From a virus, in IMG/VR virus record IMGVR_UViG_3300020477_000062, positions 1-39,425 of that record: a stretch of 39,425 nt of DNA; one strand, 5' to 3'. Below, in pieces: positions 23,541 through 33,318 of the stretch; position 1 is the stretch's first letter; every line of letters begins with the position of its first letter. The notes beneath the pieces were generated by a model that did not search any database, was not told where the DNA came from, and saw only the letters and a program-made list of their open reading frames with translations. Both the position numbers and the translations under genes were made by a program.

Positions 23541-23642
23541 ATGCCAAAAGTAGGAAAAAAACATTACCCATATACAAAGAAAGGAAAAGCTGCAGCAGCT
23601 AAAGCTAGAAAAAGAAAGAAAAAGGGTAATAAAAAGAAATGA
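23541..23642 (+). CDS. 33-aa highly basic peptide
   Basis: Starts MPKVGKKHYPYTKKGKAAAA and continues with alternating Ala, Arg and Lys to a poly-Lys end. Charge and composition fit a DNA-condensing or packaged core peptide. It ends in an ATGA overlap with the holin start, and begins 2 nt after the winged-helix gene. I recall similar short basic genes in marine phages but cannot name one. Confidence 0.75.
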   Translation: MPKVGKKHYPYTKKGKAAAAKARKRKKKGNKKK

Positions 23643-24046
23643 GTAAAATATTAGCAAAAATATTCGGTAATGCCGGTGGTAGTGTACTACAAAAACTATC
23701 TGGTGTTGCTGATAAATTTATTACAACCGGTGATGAGAAAAGAGCATTCCAAAAAGATATGGAACAAATTTTTCTTGACGCTGAAGCAGCGATGCAAAAA
23801 AACGTTACTGATAGGTGGAAAGCAGACCTAGAGCATGGTAATTTTTTAACACGATCAGTACGTCCACTGGTCTTAATCTTTTTAATTATATCTACTGTAA
23901 TCATGGTGTTTATTGATAGTGGATCAATAAACTTCAACGTGGAGCAAAAATGGACTGATTTACTTCAGTTAGTTCTGATGACAACCATCGGTGCTTATTT
24001 CGGCGGACGAAGCGTTGAAAAGTTCAATCAATTTAAAAAGAAATGA
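23639..24046 (+). CDS. Holin, 3TM family
   Basis: A 135-aa protein with an amphipathic N-terminal half that ends in DRWKADLEHGNFLTRSVRPLVL (about 57-78), followed by membrane segments VLIFLIISTVIMVF (77-90) and LVLMTTIGAYFGGRSVEKF. This is the layout of the 3TM holin family used by phages and gene transfer agents to permeabilise the inner membrane. The endolysin it would release is not obvious; the 3D-domain protein at 6.3 kb is one candidate. Confidence 0.85.
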   Translation: MSKILAKIFGNAGGSVLQKLSGVADKFITTGDEKRAFQKDMEQIFLDAEAAMQKNVTDRWKADLEHGNFLTRSVRPLVLIFLIISTVIMVFIDSGSINFNVEQKWTDLLQLVLMTTIGAYFGGRSVEKFNQFKKK

Positions 24047-24047
24047 T

Positions 24048-24794
24048 ATGCCAAGAATTAGTACATATGCGAGCGATACCGTTGATAAAAATGATAAACT
24101 AATTGGTACTAGTTCCGCTGGTGCAACTAAAAACTTTGAGGTAAAAGATATCTCTAAATTTTTAAGAGAAAATAATGCAGCAGGTGTAGCAGGACAACCA
24201 ACATATACATATGTATCAAATAGTAGTGATCAAGGATCTGGTACTGTTTATGTTAATGGCACAACGCCATTGGCTTTTTCTAGTGTTACAACATTAAGGG
24301 TAAGTAAATACAGAAAAGGAGATGATAATTCAATTGAAAATTTATTAGAAATATTTCAAGGTAATGACATTATAATAAATGATGTTGAAGATTTAGATAA
24401 CTTTGGAATATATGTTTGTTCTAATGTAGCACAAGATGCATCAACTGATTTTTGGACAATAACATTATCTTCAGTCACAACAAGTCAGGGTAGTTTTGTA
24501 AATAATAAAACGTATGCAATAGCAGTTTATTCAGTTGCTGGTGATAAATCAACATCATTAACCTTTTCACCAACAAATTTTGCAGGACATCCAAACTTAT
24601 CTGAAGAAACCGTTAATGGTTCAACAATGAATTATATTGATTGGCAACATAATTTAAATAAATACCCAAGCATTACTGTAACAGAAGCATTTTCAACAAC
24701 AGGAGCTGGGTTTGTACCATACAAATATGTAAATGCTAATAAAGTGAGAGTATATTTTACTGGTGGTACAAATGGAAAAATATACGCAAATTAA
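24048..24794 (+). CDS. Tail fibre/adaptor-like virion protein
   Basis: A 248-aa beta-rich protein. The ATG at 24048 follows the holin stop by 1 nt; an earlier in-frame start would overlap the holin. N-terminal MPRISTYASDTVDKNDKLIGTSSAGATKNFEVKDISKFL recalls baseplate/fibre attachment segments. The C-terminal MNYIDWQHNLNKYPSITVTEAF...VRVYFTGGTNGKIYAN has the same plan as the end of the next fibre protein (GMGASRLYKVEIIED...ALITKI), a likely small beta tip domain. Confidence 0.75.
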   Translation: MPRISTYASDTVDKNDKLIGTSSAGATKNFEVKDISKFLRENNAAGVAGQPTYTYVSNSSDQGSGTVYVNGTTPLAFSSVTTLRVSKYRKGDDNSIENLLEIFQGNDIIINDVEDLDNFGIYVCSNVAQDASTDFWTITLSSVTTSQGSFVNNKTYAIAVYSVAGDKSTSLTFSPTNFAGHPNLSEETVNGSTMNYIDWQHNLNKYPSITVTEAFSTTGAGFVPYKYVNANKVRVYFTGGTNGKIYAN

Positions 24795-24824
24795 AAATAT
24801 TAACAAAACTAAACAACTAACGTC

Positions 24825-26465
24825 ATGGCAATACCATTCTTAAGCGATATCGATTTAAACAAAAATCAAGCACTTCAGCTTGTTTTACATAATTCAACAT
24901 CAGATCCTTCCGGTGGGGTAGAAGGTCAAGTTTATTACAACACGGATGATAATAAATTAATGGCTCACAATGGAACTGCCTTCGCAAACGTTGGAAATAC
25001 AGATAATGAGGTAAAAGCATTAACCGGCGCGATGGTCACTGGAAATACAGAAACTGGTATTACTGTAACCTACGAATCATCAGATAGGACTTTAGATTTT
25101 GAAATAAATGCTGCACAAACAACTATAACATCAATTCTTAATTCGTCTTTAGTTGTTGGTAGAGACGGTCACAATCAAATTGATTTTTCAACTGATAATC
25201 AAATAAAATTTAAAACAAACAACGAAACACCAGTAATCATAATGAAAGCTTCTGGTGAAATTGAAGCCACTAAATTTGATGGTGCTTTAGAGGGTAACGC
25301 AGATACAGCAACAGCTTTAGCCACAGGTAGAACAATAGCTATGACCGGTGATGTTAATTGGACATCAGCTTCTTTTGATGGTTCTGGCAATGTAACTGGT
25401 ACATCAGCTATTCAAGCTGACGCTGTTCATGCCACTATGGTTAATGATGATATAATCTCTGCTCAAACTGAATTAACTTCAGGAAACGCAGTTGATGCTG
25501 ATGAAATGCTAATCAGCGACGGAGGTACTATTAAGAAAATTGGTTTAGATTCATTAAAAACATATTTTGATACTGATGTTTCTGTAGCAAATTTAAAAAC
25601 TAGATTAGCTGGGGGCTTTGGATCAAATGCTGTTACAATTGGTGATAGTGATGATGTTGTTACAATAGGTAATGATTTAATTATAACTGGTGATTTAACT
25701 GTATCAGGCGATACAATTACAGCCAACGTAGGAACGTTAGATGTAGAAGATAAAAATATAACAGTTAACAAAGGTTCAGGAGATACTAGTTCAACAGCAA
25801 GTGGAGCGGGTCTTACTATTCAAGATGCGGTAGACGCTTCAACAGATGCTACTATGTTATGGGATGCTAGTAATGATGAGTTTGACTTTTCACATGCAAT
25901 TAATATAACAGGTAAGATTTCTACAAGTGGAACTATAGAACTAGGACATGCTACAGATACAACAATAAGTAGATCTGCTGCTGGTGGAGGAGATATAGAT
26001 ATTGAAGGTAATATAGTTTATAGAGCTGGTGGTACTGATGTTGCTATAGCAGATGGTGGTACTGGAGCTTCTACAGCCGCAGCTGCATTTACAAATTTAA
26101 AACAAGCAGCAACTACTTCAGCTACTGGTGTTGTTGAATTAGCCACAACCACAGAAGCATCAACTGGAACAGATTCATCAAGAGCAATAACATCAGATGG
26201 TTTACAGCAATTTCATAACGATAGAAACAAAAGTTTTGAATTAGATAATAGTGCTTCAGGTGTTGCATCAAGTGATAATATTACATATACAATTACTCAT
26301 GGTATGGGTGCATCAAGATTGTATAAAGTAGAAATTATTGAAGATAGTAGTAATTATCAAACAGTACACGCGGACGTAAAAAGACCTTCAGATACAACAA
26401 TAACCGTTGCTTTCGCTTCAGCGGTAATAGCTGGCACTTATAGGGCTTTAATTACTAAGATATAA
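24825..26465 (+). CDS. Tail fibre protein with phage fibre repeat
   Basis: A 546-aa fibre subunit. The N-terminus (SDPSGGVEGQVYYNTDDNKLMAHNGTAF) is typical of phage tail structural proteins. Late in the sequence TSATGVVELATTTEASTGTDSSRAITSDGLQQF matches the phage tail fibre repeat, which is followed by a globular beta tip (NITYTITHGMGASRLYKVEIIED..., ALITKI). The middle includes repeated VTIGD/VTIGN and GDLTVSGD turns. No S74 domain. It lies 17 nt before the second giant fibre. Confidence 0.85.
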   Translation: MAIPFLSDIDLNKNQALQLVLHNSTSDPSGGVEGQVYYNTDDNKLMAHNGTAFANVGNTDNEVKALTGAMVTGNTETGITVTYESSDRTLDFEINAAQTTITSILNSSLVVGRDGHNQIDFSTDNQIKFKTNNETPVIIMKASGEIEATKFDGALEGNADTATALATGRTIAMTGDVNWTSASFDGSGNVTGTSAIQADAVHATMVNDDIISAQTELTSGNAVDADEMLISDGGTIKKIGLDSLKTYFDTDVSVANLKTRLAGGFGSNAVTIGDSDDVVTIGNDLIITGDLTVSGDTITANVGTLDVEDKNITVNKGSGDTSSTASGAGLTIQDAVDASTDATMLWDASNDEFDFSHAINITGKISTSGTIELGHATDTTISRSAAGGGDIDIEGNIVYRAGGTDVAIADGGTGASTAAAAFTNLKQAATTSATGVVELATTTEASTGTDSSRAITSDGLQQFHNDRNKSFELDNSASGVASSDNITYTITHGMGASRLYKVEIIEDSSNYQTVHADVKRPSDTTITVAFASAVIAGTYRALITKI

Positions 26466-26481
26466 TAAAATAAATTAAAAT

Positions 26482-29400
26482 ATGGCACAGAATTTTTTAA
26501 CCGGTATAAATATCGTAGGAGACGCTCTATCCATTAGTGGAAATTCTGTCATTTCTTCAGCAAGGCATGCCGCCTTCGTAAATTTAACAACAACAGGTGA
26601 TAATACATTAGGTAATGCTACTAGCGATAGTACGACTATTAATGGTAAACTAATTACTAATGGAGCTATTTTAGGTGGTTCTGATGGAGCAAATGGTGGT
26701 ATAAGAATTCATAGTGGAGGAACAAAATTTTTTAGTGTAAATTCATCTAACGCTGCAACAAATAACGTAATGGACGTTGGTGCATCAGATGCAAAATTCA
26801 AAGATGCGTATTTTGGAGGAACAGTAGATGCTGCAACAATAGGTAGTAATACAGCCGCATTACGAGGAACTTCATTAACTATAGATTCAAGATTAACTTT
26901 ACATGATGGAGAAATAGATAATAATTCAGGGGATTTAACTTTAGATTCAGCGGGAGATATTATTTTAGATGCTGATGGTGGGGATATTAAATTAAAAGAT
27001 GCTGGTGTATCAAAGCACACTATTTCTATGCAAGCAAATGGGGATACTTATTTTGTAAACGAAACTGCTGATGCTGATATAATGATTAGAGGTGTAGATG
27101 GTTCTTCAACTATAAGTGCAGTGACTTTTGATATGTCAAATGCTGGTTCAGCTTTCTTTAACCATGATATAGTTTTAGTAGATAATGGTAAAGTTACTTT
27201 TGGAGGTGGTTCGGATCTACAAATTTATCATGACGGATCTCATAATTATATAGATGCTACAACTACAGATCAAGATATTATATTTAAAGGTACAGATGGT
27301 GGTAGCGATATAACAGCATTAACCTTAGATATGTCAGAGGGTGGTAATGCAACCTTTGCAGGTAATGTAGATTTTTCCAATAATAAGGGTTTAACTTGGG
27401 CTGGCTCACACTCTGTTAGAGTTGAAAGTAATATTTTAAAAATGGCCGCTTCTAGTGGTATACAGTTACAAAATGCTACTCAAATATATTATGATGGCGG
27501 TGGTGCTGCTATGGGATTAGATATACACAATTCAGGAACTAATGCTGCTGATGACGCTAAAATAACATTTGAAACTCAAGGTCAATATGACTATATAGTA
27601 GGTATTGATAGAAGCGCAGGTGAATTTAAAATATCTCGTTCTGCTGCTTTTGGAACAAATGATGTTATTTCATTAGATAGTAGTAGTAATGCAACTTTTG
27701 CAGGTGATGTAACAGCCGAAGGTTCCATAGCATCACTTGATGGTTCTTCTCAAGTTTTTCTAGGTGAATATAGTAATGGAGCTGTTATTTGGTTAGATGG
27801 TTCTGATGGTGATTTATCTGGTGGTGATTATTTTGGTATACATGCTTACGGGACTGATACTTTAGCATTTAGTTATGGCGCTTCAACTAAAATGATAATG
27901 GACAATGAGGGTAAACTTGGTTTAAATGGAACAACACCTAATGATTATCATAACGATGCTGATGACCTTATTGTTGGTAGTGGTAGTGGAAATGCAGGTA
28001 TGACAATACGAAGTGGAACTACTGGTTACGGATCAATATTCTTTGCAGATGGTACAGCAGATGATGCTACAGAAAAAAGAGGTCAAATAAGATATTTACA
28101 AGGTAGTGAAGTTATGACTTTCCACACTGATAATGTTGCTACCGCGGCTTTATCACTTAACCTTGATCAAAGTGCAACTTTTGCAGGACATGTATTATTA
28201 GCTGATAGTAAAGTATTAAAAATAGGTACTGGTGCAGATCTTCAATTAGAACACAACGGATCACATAGTTTTATTACTAGTAACACAGGTAATTTAAATA
28301 TAATTGAAAATGCAGGTGCTTTAAATATAATTAACAATACCACTGATGGTAATATAGTATTTACTAATGATGATGGTAATGGTGGTACATTTGATTACTT
28401 CTATTTAGATGGTGGTAGCACAACATACGCTAGTGGTGCTACAACAGCGGCATATACTATATGGAAAGACAATTCAAGGGTAACATTTGGTAATGATAAA
28501 AATTTATCCATATTTCATGATGGAAATAATAACCAAATTAGAAATGAGATTGGTAATCTTGATTTTGAGCAACACGCTGATAATGGAGATATAAGATTTT
28601 ATGGTGATAATGGCGCTGGTGGTGTAAGATGTTATTTCTATATGGATGGTAGTTTAGCAGCAGATGGTGGTCTTTGTTATACTACATTCACTGATAATAG
28701 TGTATTAGATTTTGGAGACAGCCAAGATTTAAAAATATCACACCAAAGTGGTAATAGTTATATAGAAAATGGAACCGGTATATTAAATATTAATAACAGT
28801 GGTGGTAATCTTGTTTTTGATATTTCTGGTGATATAACATTAGATGCTGGTGGTAATGATATAAGATTATTTAAAGCAGGTGTTGAGTATGGTAAATTTA
28901 AAAATGATAGTGGCAATCTAGCAATGTATTCATCAATACAAGATGAAGATATAATATTCAGAGGCAATGATGGTGGTTCTATAATAGACGCTCTTACTTT
29001 AGATATGTCAAATGGTGGTTCAGCTACATTTTTAGATGATGTTGACATAGGTAAAAATCTTAATTTGATCAGTGCTTCAAGTCCTACCATACAGGTAAAG
29101 GACACAACAAACAACTGTATTTTAAAAATGTACGCTCAAGATAGTAATGCTATTATAGGAACTTACAGTAATCATCCTTTAGCATTTTACACTGATAGTG
29201 GCGCAACTTTAACATTAAACACCGACCACAGTGTGTTATTTGCTAGCACAGTAGAAACATCAGGGGTGTTTGCTGCAGGAAATGGCGCTGTTGGTGCTCC
29301 TGCGTTTACATTTGCAAGTGATTTAAATACTGGAATATACAGAACTGGTGCTGATAGTATAGGATTTGCAACTGGTGGTTCTCTTGCTTTAACTATAGCA

Positions 29401-32175
29401 AATAACGATGCAACTTTTGCAGGTAGAATAGCAGATCTTCATAAAAAATATTGTAGTGCATCAATATCTAATAGTTATGTTAGAATATATTTTGCTGACG
29501 ATTCAACCAATAGTGCAGGTGGCAGTGAAATGGGAACTATAGTTAGATTAACAGGTACTGCTCATGGTACAAGCCACGTAGGTTGTTTTACTGCACTTAT
29601 AAATGTTGGTCACTATCAAAGTGTTCATATAGAATCATTCAATAATTTTTATGGTACTCACACTTCCGGAGCAACTAATCCAATTTTAAAAGTAGAAAGT
29701 GATAACAATGGTTCATATACATTATCTATGAAAACCGCTAGTACAAATGCTGCTACGTATTACTTTACTATAGAGTGTTTAACTCCAGAATCAACAATAA
29801 CAACACTACCTGGTTCTACAGCATCAACAAGTACAACACATGAGCATACAATGATTCAAGGTTCACATAGTACTGGTGCTGGTGGATATAAGGGTGTCAA
29901 AATAACAGGTGATTTACATATAAAACAACTTGATGATGCAGGTTTTGATGAAGGATTTATAATTGAAAGAAGTGCTAATACGCAAAAACTTATTATTGGT
30001 ATGGATGGTGGCGCTGTTAATTTTAATAGCCCTGATGGTTTAAGTTATAAATTTAGAAATAACGGTAGCGAGAAATTTACAATAGATAGTTCTGGTAATA
30101 TAACCCCTCAATCAAGAATAACTTTTGATTATGGTGGTGACCATTATATGGAAACAGGCACTGATACCTTATCTTTTAAGGCTAGTAGCGGAACTGTTCA
30201 ATCTACGTTTAATTTTTCAGATTTATCTACAACTTTTGCAGGGAATTTAACAATCCCAGAATATATATATCATAGTGGTGATACAGATACTTATCTTAGA
30301 CTTGAAACTAATAATGTTGTTCTTGCTGCTGGTTTGGCAGGATATATTCAATTAGAATCTGATGGTGATATACAAATAGTACCAGAATACACCACTGATA
30401 ATGCTGTTCATTACATAGAATTAGGTAGAGTTGCTGGTTCAAATAGCGGTAGTTCAACTGGAGATAACCCTGTACACGTAACTGTATTAGGAGGTTATTC
30501 AGTAGATTGGAGTGGTGGTACAAGATTATCTAATGAAGGTTTCTTAATGTGGCATTCAGGTGGTGGTTGGACAGGTAATCAAAGACATTGGGCTTTAACT
30601 AATGCTTATGATATGGGTGGAACTGGTGGTCCAAAATTCGCTTTACTATTAGGTGATGATAGCACTACAGAACCTACATTAGGTTCAAATGGCGCGTTAG
30701 GTACTAACACATCCGTAGCAACTTATTGGAAAAATGATAAACATTTGATTCATGGTGGTGCTGCAACGTTTAATATGGGTAGTGGTGTAGCTACCATGAC
30801 TTCAACAACATCGCCTTTATTAGTATTAAATCCAACTGCTAATAATTACGGTGGTATTCAATTTCAGTACGGAGGTGCTGTAAAAGGTATGTCGATGTAT
30901 AATTCAGGCATGATGGTGTATGGTGGTGAGTCTGGTGTATTTACAAGATTACAAGCAGGTGGTGGATATGGTTTACATATTGATGCAACAAATCAAAATG
31001 TTCATGTAGGTTCAACAAGTGATACTAGTTACAAATTAGGAGTTAACGGAACATTTTATGCTTCTGGTGATGCAACTTTTGGAGGAAAAGTAGCTGTTGG
31101 TGGAGCATCACAAGTTGCAAACTCTGCAGTATTAGATGTAAATATAGACCAAACAAATGGTGCATTAGCCGCAGCTAATACAGTTCATTTTGGGAAACAC
31201 GGTGCACATACAGATGGTCAAATAAGTGGTATAACATTAGGTTATAAAGAAAATGGTAATGCTAGTTATAGAAAACTAGCTATTGTATCTGAAGGTAGAG
31301 GAGATGGAGCTGCTAGACAAAATTTACATTTATTAGTAGATATTGCAGCTGATAGTGGAAGCGCTGCTCTTACTGATTCAAAATTAAAAATTGATGGATT
31401 AACAGGAGTTACAACCCTTAATGGAACTAGTACTAGCGCAAGATTTAGTGTTGGTGGTGATGTATCTGTTTTAGGATCAACTGATTTTACAATCCCAACA
31501 GGTAGAAAACTCTTATTAGATGGTGCTGGTGGACACACTTATATAATGGAAGAAGGTGATAACAACATGAAGTTTTATGTTGGTGGTTCTGAACATATGG
31601 CAGTTGGTGGTGGAAATGTTACTATAAAACCTAGTTCTACTTTTACAGTAGATGCTGGAGGTCAAGTTAATCTTGATGCTGGTAATGCAGAAATTCACTT
31701 AAAAGGTTCAGGAACTACATTTGGTAAACTTTTCACATCAGGAAGTGATTTTTATATCAACCATCCTGTTTCAGATGAAGATATTATATTTAGTGGTAAT
31801 GACGGTGGTAGTTCAATAACAGCCCTAACTTTAGATATGTCAGAAGCTGGTAAAGCAACATTTAATAATGATGTTGTAGCGTTCTCAGATAGAAAGTTAA
31901 AGAAAGATATTAAGACTTTAGATGGTTCTAAGGTATATGATATGCGTGGTGTTAGTTTTACTAGAAAAGATACTGGTAAAGATGGTAGCGGTGTTATAGC
32001 TCAAGAACTACAAGAAATAGCACCAGAATTAGTTAATGAAACAAATGGTACATTAGGTGTATCTTATGGTAATATAACAGGATATTTAATTGAAGCTATT
32101 AAAGATTTAAAAGCAGAAATAGAAGAATTAAAGAAATGTAATAAATGTGAAAATTGTAATTGTGAAAATAAATAA
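26482..32175 (+). CDS. Second giant tail fibre with S74 domain and Cys-rich tail
   Basis: A 1897-aa fibre built of the same beta units as the first: ATFAG turns, YHDGSHNYIDA, LQLEHNGSHSFITS, KISHQSGNSYIENG, and DEDIIFRGNDGGS / DEDIIFSGNDGGS pairs. Around residues 1000-1140 is a non-repeat insert (ADLHKKYCSASISNSYVRIYF ... GSHSTGAGGYKG), possibly a receptor-binding head. The S74 chaperone starts at Ser1802 (SDRKLKKDIKTL) with GSGVIAQELQEIAPELV. After the terminal coiled coil the protein ends CNKCENCNCENK, an unusual cluster of four Cys absent from the first fibre. Confidence 0.92.
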   Translation: MAQNFLTGINIVGDALSISGNSVISSARHAAFVNLTTTGDNTLGNATSDSTTINGKLITNGAILGGSDGANGGIRIHSGGTKFFSVNSSNAATNNVMDVGASDAKFKDAYFGGTVDAATIGSNTAALRGTSLTIDSRLTLHDGEIDNNSGDLTLDSAGDIILDADGGDIKLKDAGVSKHTISMQANGDTYFVNETADADIMIRGVDGSSTISAVTFDMSNAGSAFFNHDIVLVDNGKVTFGGGSDLQIYHDGSHNYIDATTTDQDIIFKGTDGGSDITALTLDMSEGGNATFAGNVDFSNNKGLTWAGSHSVRVESNILKMAASSGIQLQNATQIYYDGGGAAMGLDIHNSGTNAADDAKITFETQGQYDYIVGIDRSAGEFKISRSAAFGTNDVISLDSSSNATFAGDVTAEGSIASLDGSSQVFLGEYSNGAVIWLDGSDGDLSGGDYFGIHAYGTDTLAFSYGASTKMIMDNEGKLGLNGTTPNDYHNDADDLIVGSGSGNAGMTIRSGTTGYGSIFFADGTADDATEKRGQIRYLQGSEVMTFHTDNVATAALSLNLDQSATFAGHVLLADSKVLKIGTGADLQLEHNGSHSFITSNTGNLNIIENAGALNIINNTTDGNIVFTNDDGNGGTFDYFYLDGGSTTYASGATTAAYTIWKDNSRVTFGNDKNLSIFHDGNNNQIRNEIGNLDFEQHADNGDIRFYGDNGAGGVRCYFYMDGSLAADGGLCYTTFTDNSVLDFGDSQDLKISHQSGNSYIENGTGILNINNSGGNLVFDISGDITLDAGGNDIRLFKAGVEYGKFKNDSGNLAMYSSIQDEDIIFRGNDGGSIIDALTLDMSNGGSATFLDDVDIGKNLNLISASSPTIQVKDTTNNCILKMYAQDSNAIIGTYSNHPLAFYTDSGATLTLNTDHSVLFASTVETSGVFAAGNGAVGAPAFTFASDLNTGIYRTGADSIGFATGGSLALTIANNDATFAGRIADLHKKYCSASISNSYVRIYFADDSTNSAGGSEMGTIVRLTGTAHGTSHVGCFTALINVGHYQSVHIESFNNFYGTHTSGATNPILKVESDNNGSYTLSMKTASTNAATYYFTIECLTPESTITTLPGSTASTSTTHEHTMIQGSHSTGAGGYKGVKITGDLHIKQLDDAGFDEGFIIERSANTQKLIIGMDGGAVNFNSPDGLSYKFRNNGSEKFTIDSSGNITPQSRITFDYGGDHYMETGTDTLSFKASSGTVQSTFNFSDLSTTFAGNLTIPEYIYHSGDTDTYLRLETNNVVLAAGLAGYIQLESDGDIQIVPEYTTDNAVHYIELGRVAGSNSGSSTGDNPVHVTVLGGYSVDWSGGTRLSNEGFLMWHSGGGWTGNQRHWALTNAYDMGGTGGPKFALLLGDDSTTEPTLGSNGALGTNTSVATYWKNDKHLIHGGAATFNMGSGVATMTSTTSPLLVLNPTANNYGGIQFQYGGAVKGMSMYNSGMMVYGGESGVFTRLQAGGGYGLHIDATNQNVHVGSTSDTSYKLGVNGTFYASGDATFGGKVAVGGASQVANSAVLDVNIDQTNGALAAANTVHFGKHGAHTDGQISGITLGYKENGNASYRKLAIVSEGRGDGAARQNLHLLVDIAADSGSAALTDSKLKIDGLTGVTTLNGTSTSARFSVGGDVSVLGSTDFTIPTGRKLLLDGAGGHTYIMEEGDNNMKFYVGGSEHMAVGGGNVTIKPSSTFTVDAGGQVNLDAGNAEIHLKGSGTTFGKLFTSGSDFYINHPVSDEDIIFSGNDGGSSITALTLDMSEAGKATFNNDVVAFSDRKLKKDIKTLDGSKVYDMRGVSFTRKDTGKDGSGVIAQELQEIAPELVNETNGTLGVSYGNITGYLIEAIKDLKAEIEELKKCNKCENCNCENK

Positions 32176-32177
32176 CC

Positions 32178-32711
32178 ATGGCAGTACCACCAGCAAACGG
32201 AGCAATATATTTATCTAAAATAGCTTTAGAAAAAGCATATGATAATTATGCACATAGTTCAGCTTGGACTACTTTAGAACCCAGTAACAATAAAATATCA
32301 TTAAAACATGTTACTATTGGAGGCGCGCCGCATGCTGGATTTTATAATGCTGGTGAAAGTCCAGAGGGTTTTGAAGCTACTAATACAAATGGTCCTAATT
32401 ATCCAAATAATGATGCACCTTATGGAATGCAGGAGTTTTTACAATACGACCATGATTTTGTTACCTCAACCACATCATATAGAACAGATTCTGGTGTTAA
32501 ATTTAATGTGTTATGTGCTTCTAATACAACAACAGCTATATATACTGTTGGTGCTATAGCTAATGGCTCAACTGTTTATACAAACGCAACAAGAACAGCA
32601 ACATTAGCAGCTGGAAAATATGGGTGGCATGTCAATTCCAATAGCACCCAATCAACACATAGATTTGAAACAGATGGTAGTGGTGTAGTAAGTAACCTCG
32701 CAAGTTGTTAA
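32178..32711 (+). CDS. 177-aa hypothetical virion-type protein
   Basis: A Ser/Thr/Asn-rich protein beginning MAVPPANGAIYLSKIALEKAYDNY, with a start 2 nt after the second fibre gene. The N-terminal phrase is like small fibre-adhesin proteins that begin with an AIYLSKI helix. A central MQEFLQYDHDF and the beta-rich C-terminal half (TIYTVG-type strands, AGKYGWHVNSNSTQSTHRFE) fit a small appendage domain. Function unknown; a fibre accessory or tip protein is the best guess. Confidence 0.65.
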   Translation: MAVPPANGAIYLSKIALEKAYDNYAHSSAWTTLEPSNNKISLKHVTIGGAPHAGFYNAGESPEGFEATNTNGPNYPNNDAPYGMQEFLQYDHDFVTSTTSYRTDSGVKFNVLCASNTTTAIYTVGAIANGSTVYTNATRTATLAAGKYGWHVNSNSTQSTHRFETDGSGVVSNLASC

Positions 32712-32714
32712 GAT

Positions 32715-33245
32715 ATGAAAATAGACGAAAATAAAATAAAAAAACATACGGGATCAAGTTTTAATATTACAAAAGAAGATGGTACTACGCACCTTCGCTT
32801 TAATAGTGGAGATTGGTTAAAAAATGAGAGTGTATATTCTGATGTGTATTTAGGGGAGTGTGACGGGTGTAATAGAGATAAAATAAAAGATATATTTGAT
32901 AGTTTTTCTTATGATAAAATATTAGTTGGTGGTTTAGGATTAGGATTAATACCAAACCATTTAGCTAATAAATCTAAATCAGTTATTGATGTTATAGAAA
33001 ATAATAAAGAGTTAATAGATTGGGTAAATAATGAAGATTATTTAGATAATTCAGTAAATATAATAGAAGCTGATATTTTTTCTTATACACCATCTAAAAA
33101 ATATGATTTAATTCTTATTGATATATGGTGGAATGAATCAGATATTACAGAAGAAATAAAAACTTCTTTAAAAAATAAATATTCTTCACATTTAAATAGT
33201 GATGGGAAATTATTTTTACCATTAACAGAAGAAGATATAAAGTAA
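32715..33245 (+). CDS. Class I SAM-dependent methyltransferase-like protein
   Basis: A 176-aa Rossmann protein of the spermidine-synthase/methyltransferase superfamily. ILVGGLGLGLIP (69-80) is motif I with the glycine loop, VIDVIENNKELIDWV (90-104) carries the acidic residue that binds the SAM ribose, and IIEADIF then YDLILIDIWWNE (130-141) form the later motifs. It is small and lacks a target-recognition domain, so the substrate is unclear; its place after the fibre genes suggests modification of a virion or host-surface component. It is the last gene before a terminator-like hairpin. Confidence 0.8.
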   Translation: MKIDENKIKKHTGSSFNITKEDGTTHLRFNSGDWLKNESVYSDVYLGECDGCNRDKIKDIFDSFSYDKILVGGLGLGLIPNHLANKSKSVIDVIENNKELIDWVNNEDYLDNSVNIIEADIFSYTPSKKYDLILIDIWWNESDITEEIKTSLKNKYSSHLNSDGKLFLPLTEEDIK

Positions 33246-33273
33246 AATACACAATAAAGGTGTAATAAGATAT

Positions 33274-33298
33274 TTAGCTGGCAACAGCTAATTTGTTT
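33274..33298 (+). terminator. Rho-independent-type terminator hairpin
   Basis: TTAGCTG and CAGCTAA form a 7-bp stem closed by the tetraloop GCAA (a GNRA loop), followed by TTTGTTT. It separates the fibre/methyltransferase block from the next group. The stem is only partly GC, so termination may be incomplete. Confidence 0.65.
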
Positions 33299-33318
33299 AA
33301 CATTTTAAATTTAAAAAC

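Larger units (their letters stand above)
15858..31085 (+). repeat. Dispersed 14-mer GCAACTTTTGCAGG in both giant fibre genes
   Basis: Exact copies start at 16065, 16338, 18336, 19509, 19758, 19950, 27691, 28174 and 29410. One- or two-base variants start at 15858, 18483, 20118, 27349, 30229 and 31072. All are in the same reading frame and encode ATFAG or close forms. Other A/T/F/A/G codons could have been used, so keeping the DNA word suggests recent duplication or exchange between fibre segments. Confidence 0.85.

Noticed and set aside
26709-31698. Antisense ORFs inside the second fibre gene
   Set aside because: Shadows of repeat codons; compositions are Ser/Pro/Val-rich as expected from reversed Gly/Thr/Asn codons.
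14346-32175. CRISPR array from the regularly repeated 14-mer
   Set aside because: Copies are in coding frame, unevenly spaced by hundreds to thousands of bases, and translate to fibre turns.
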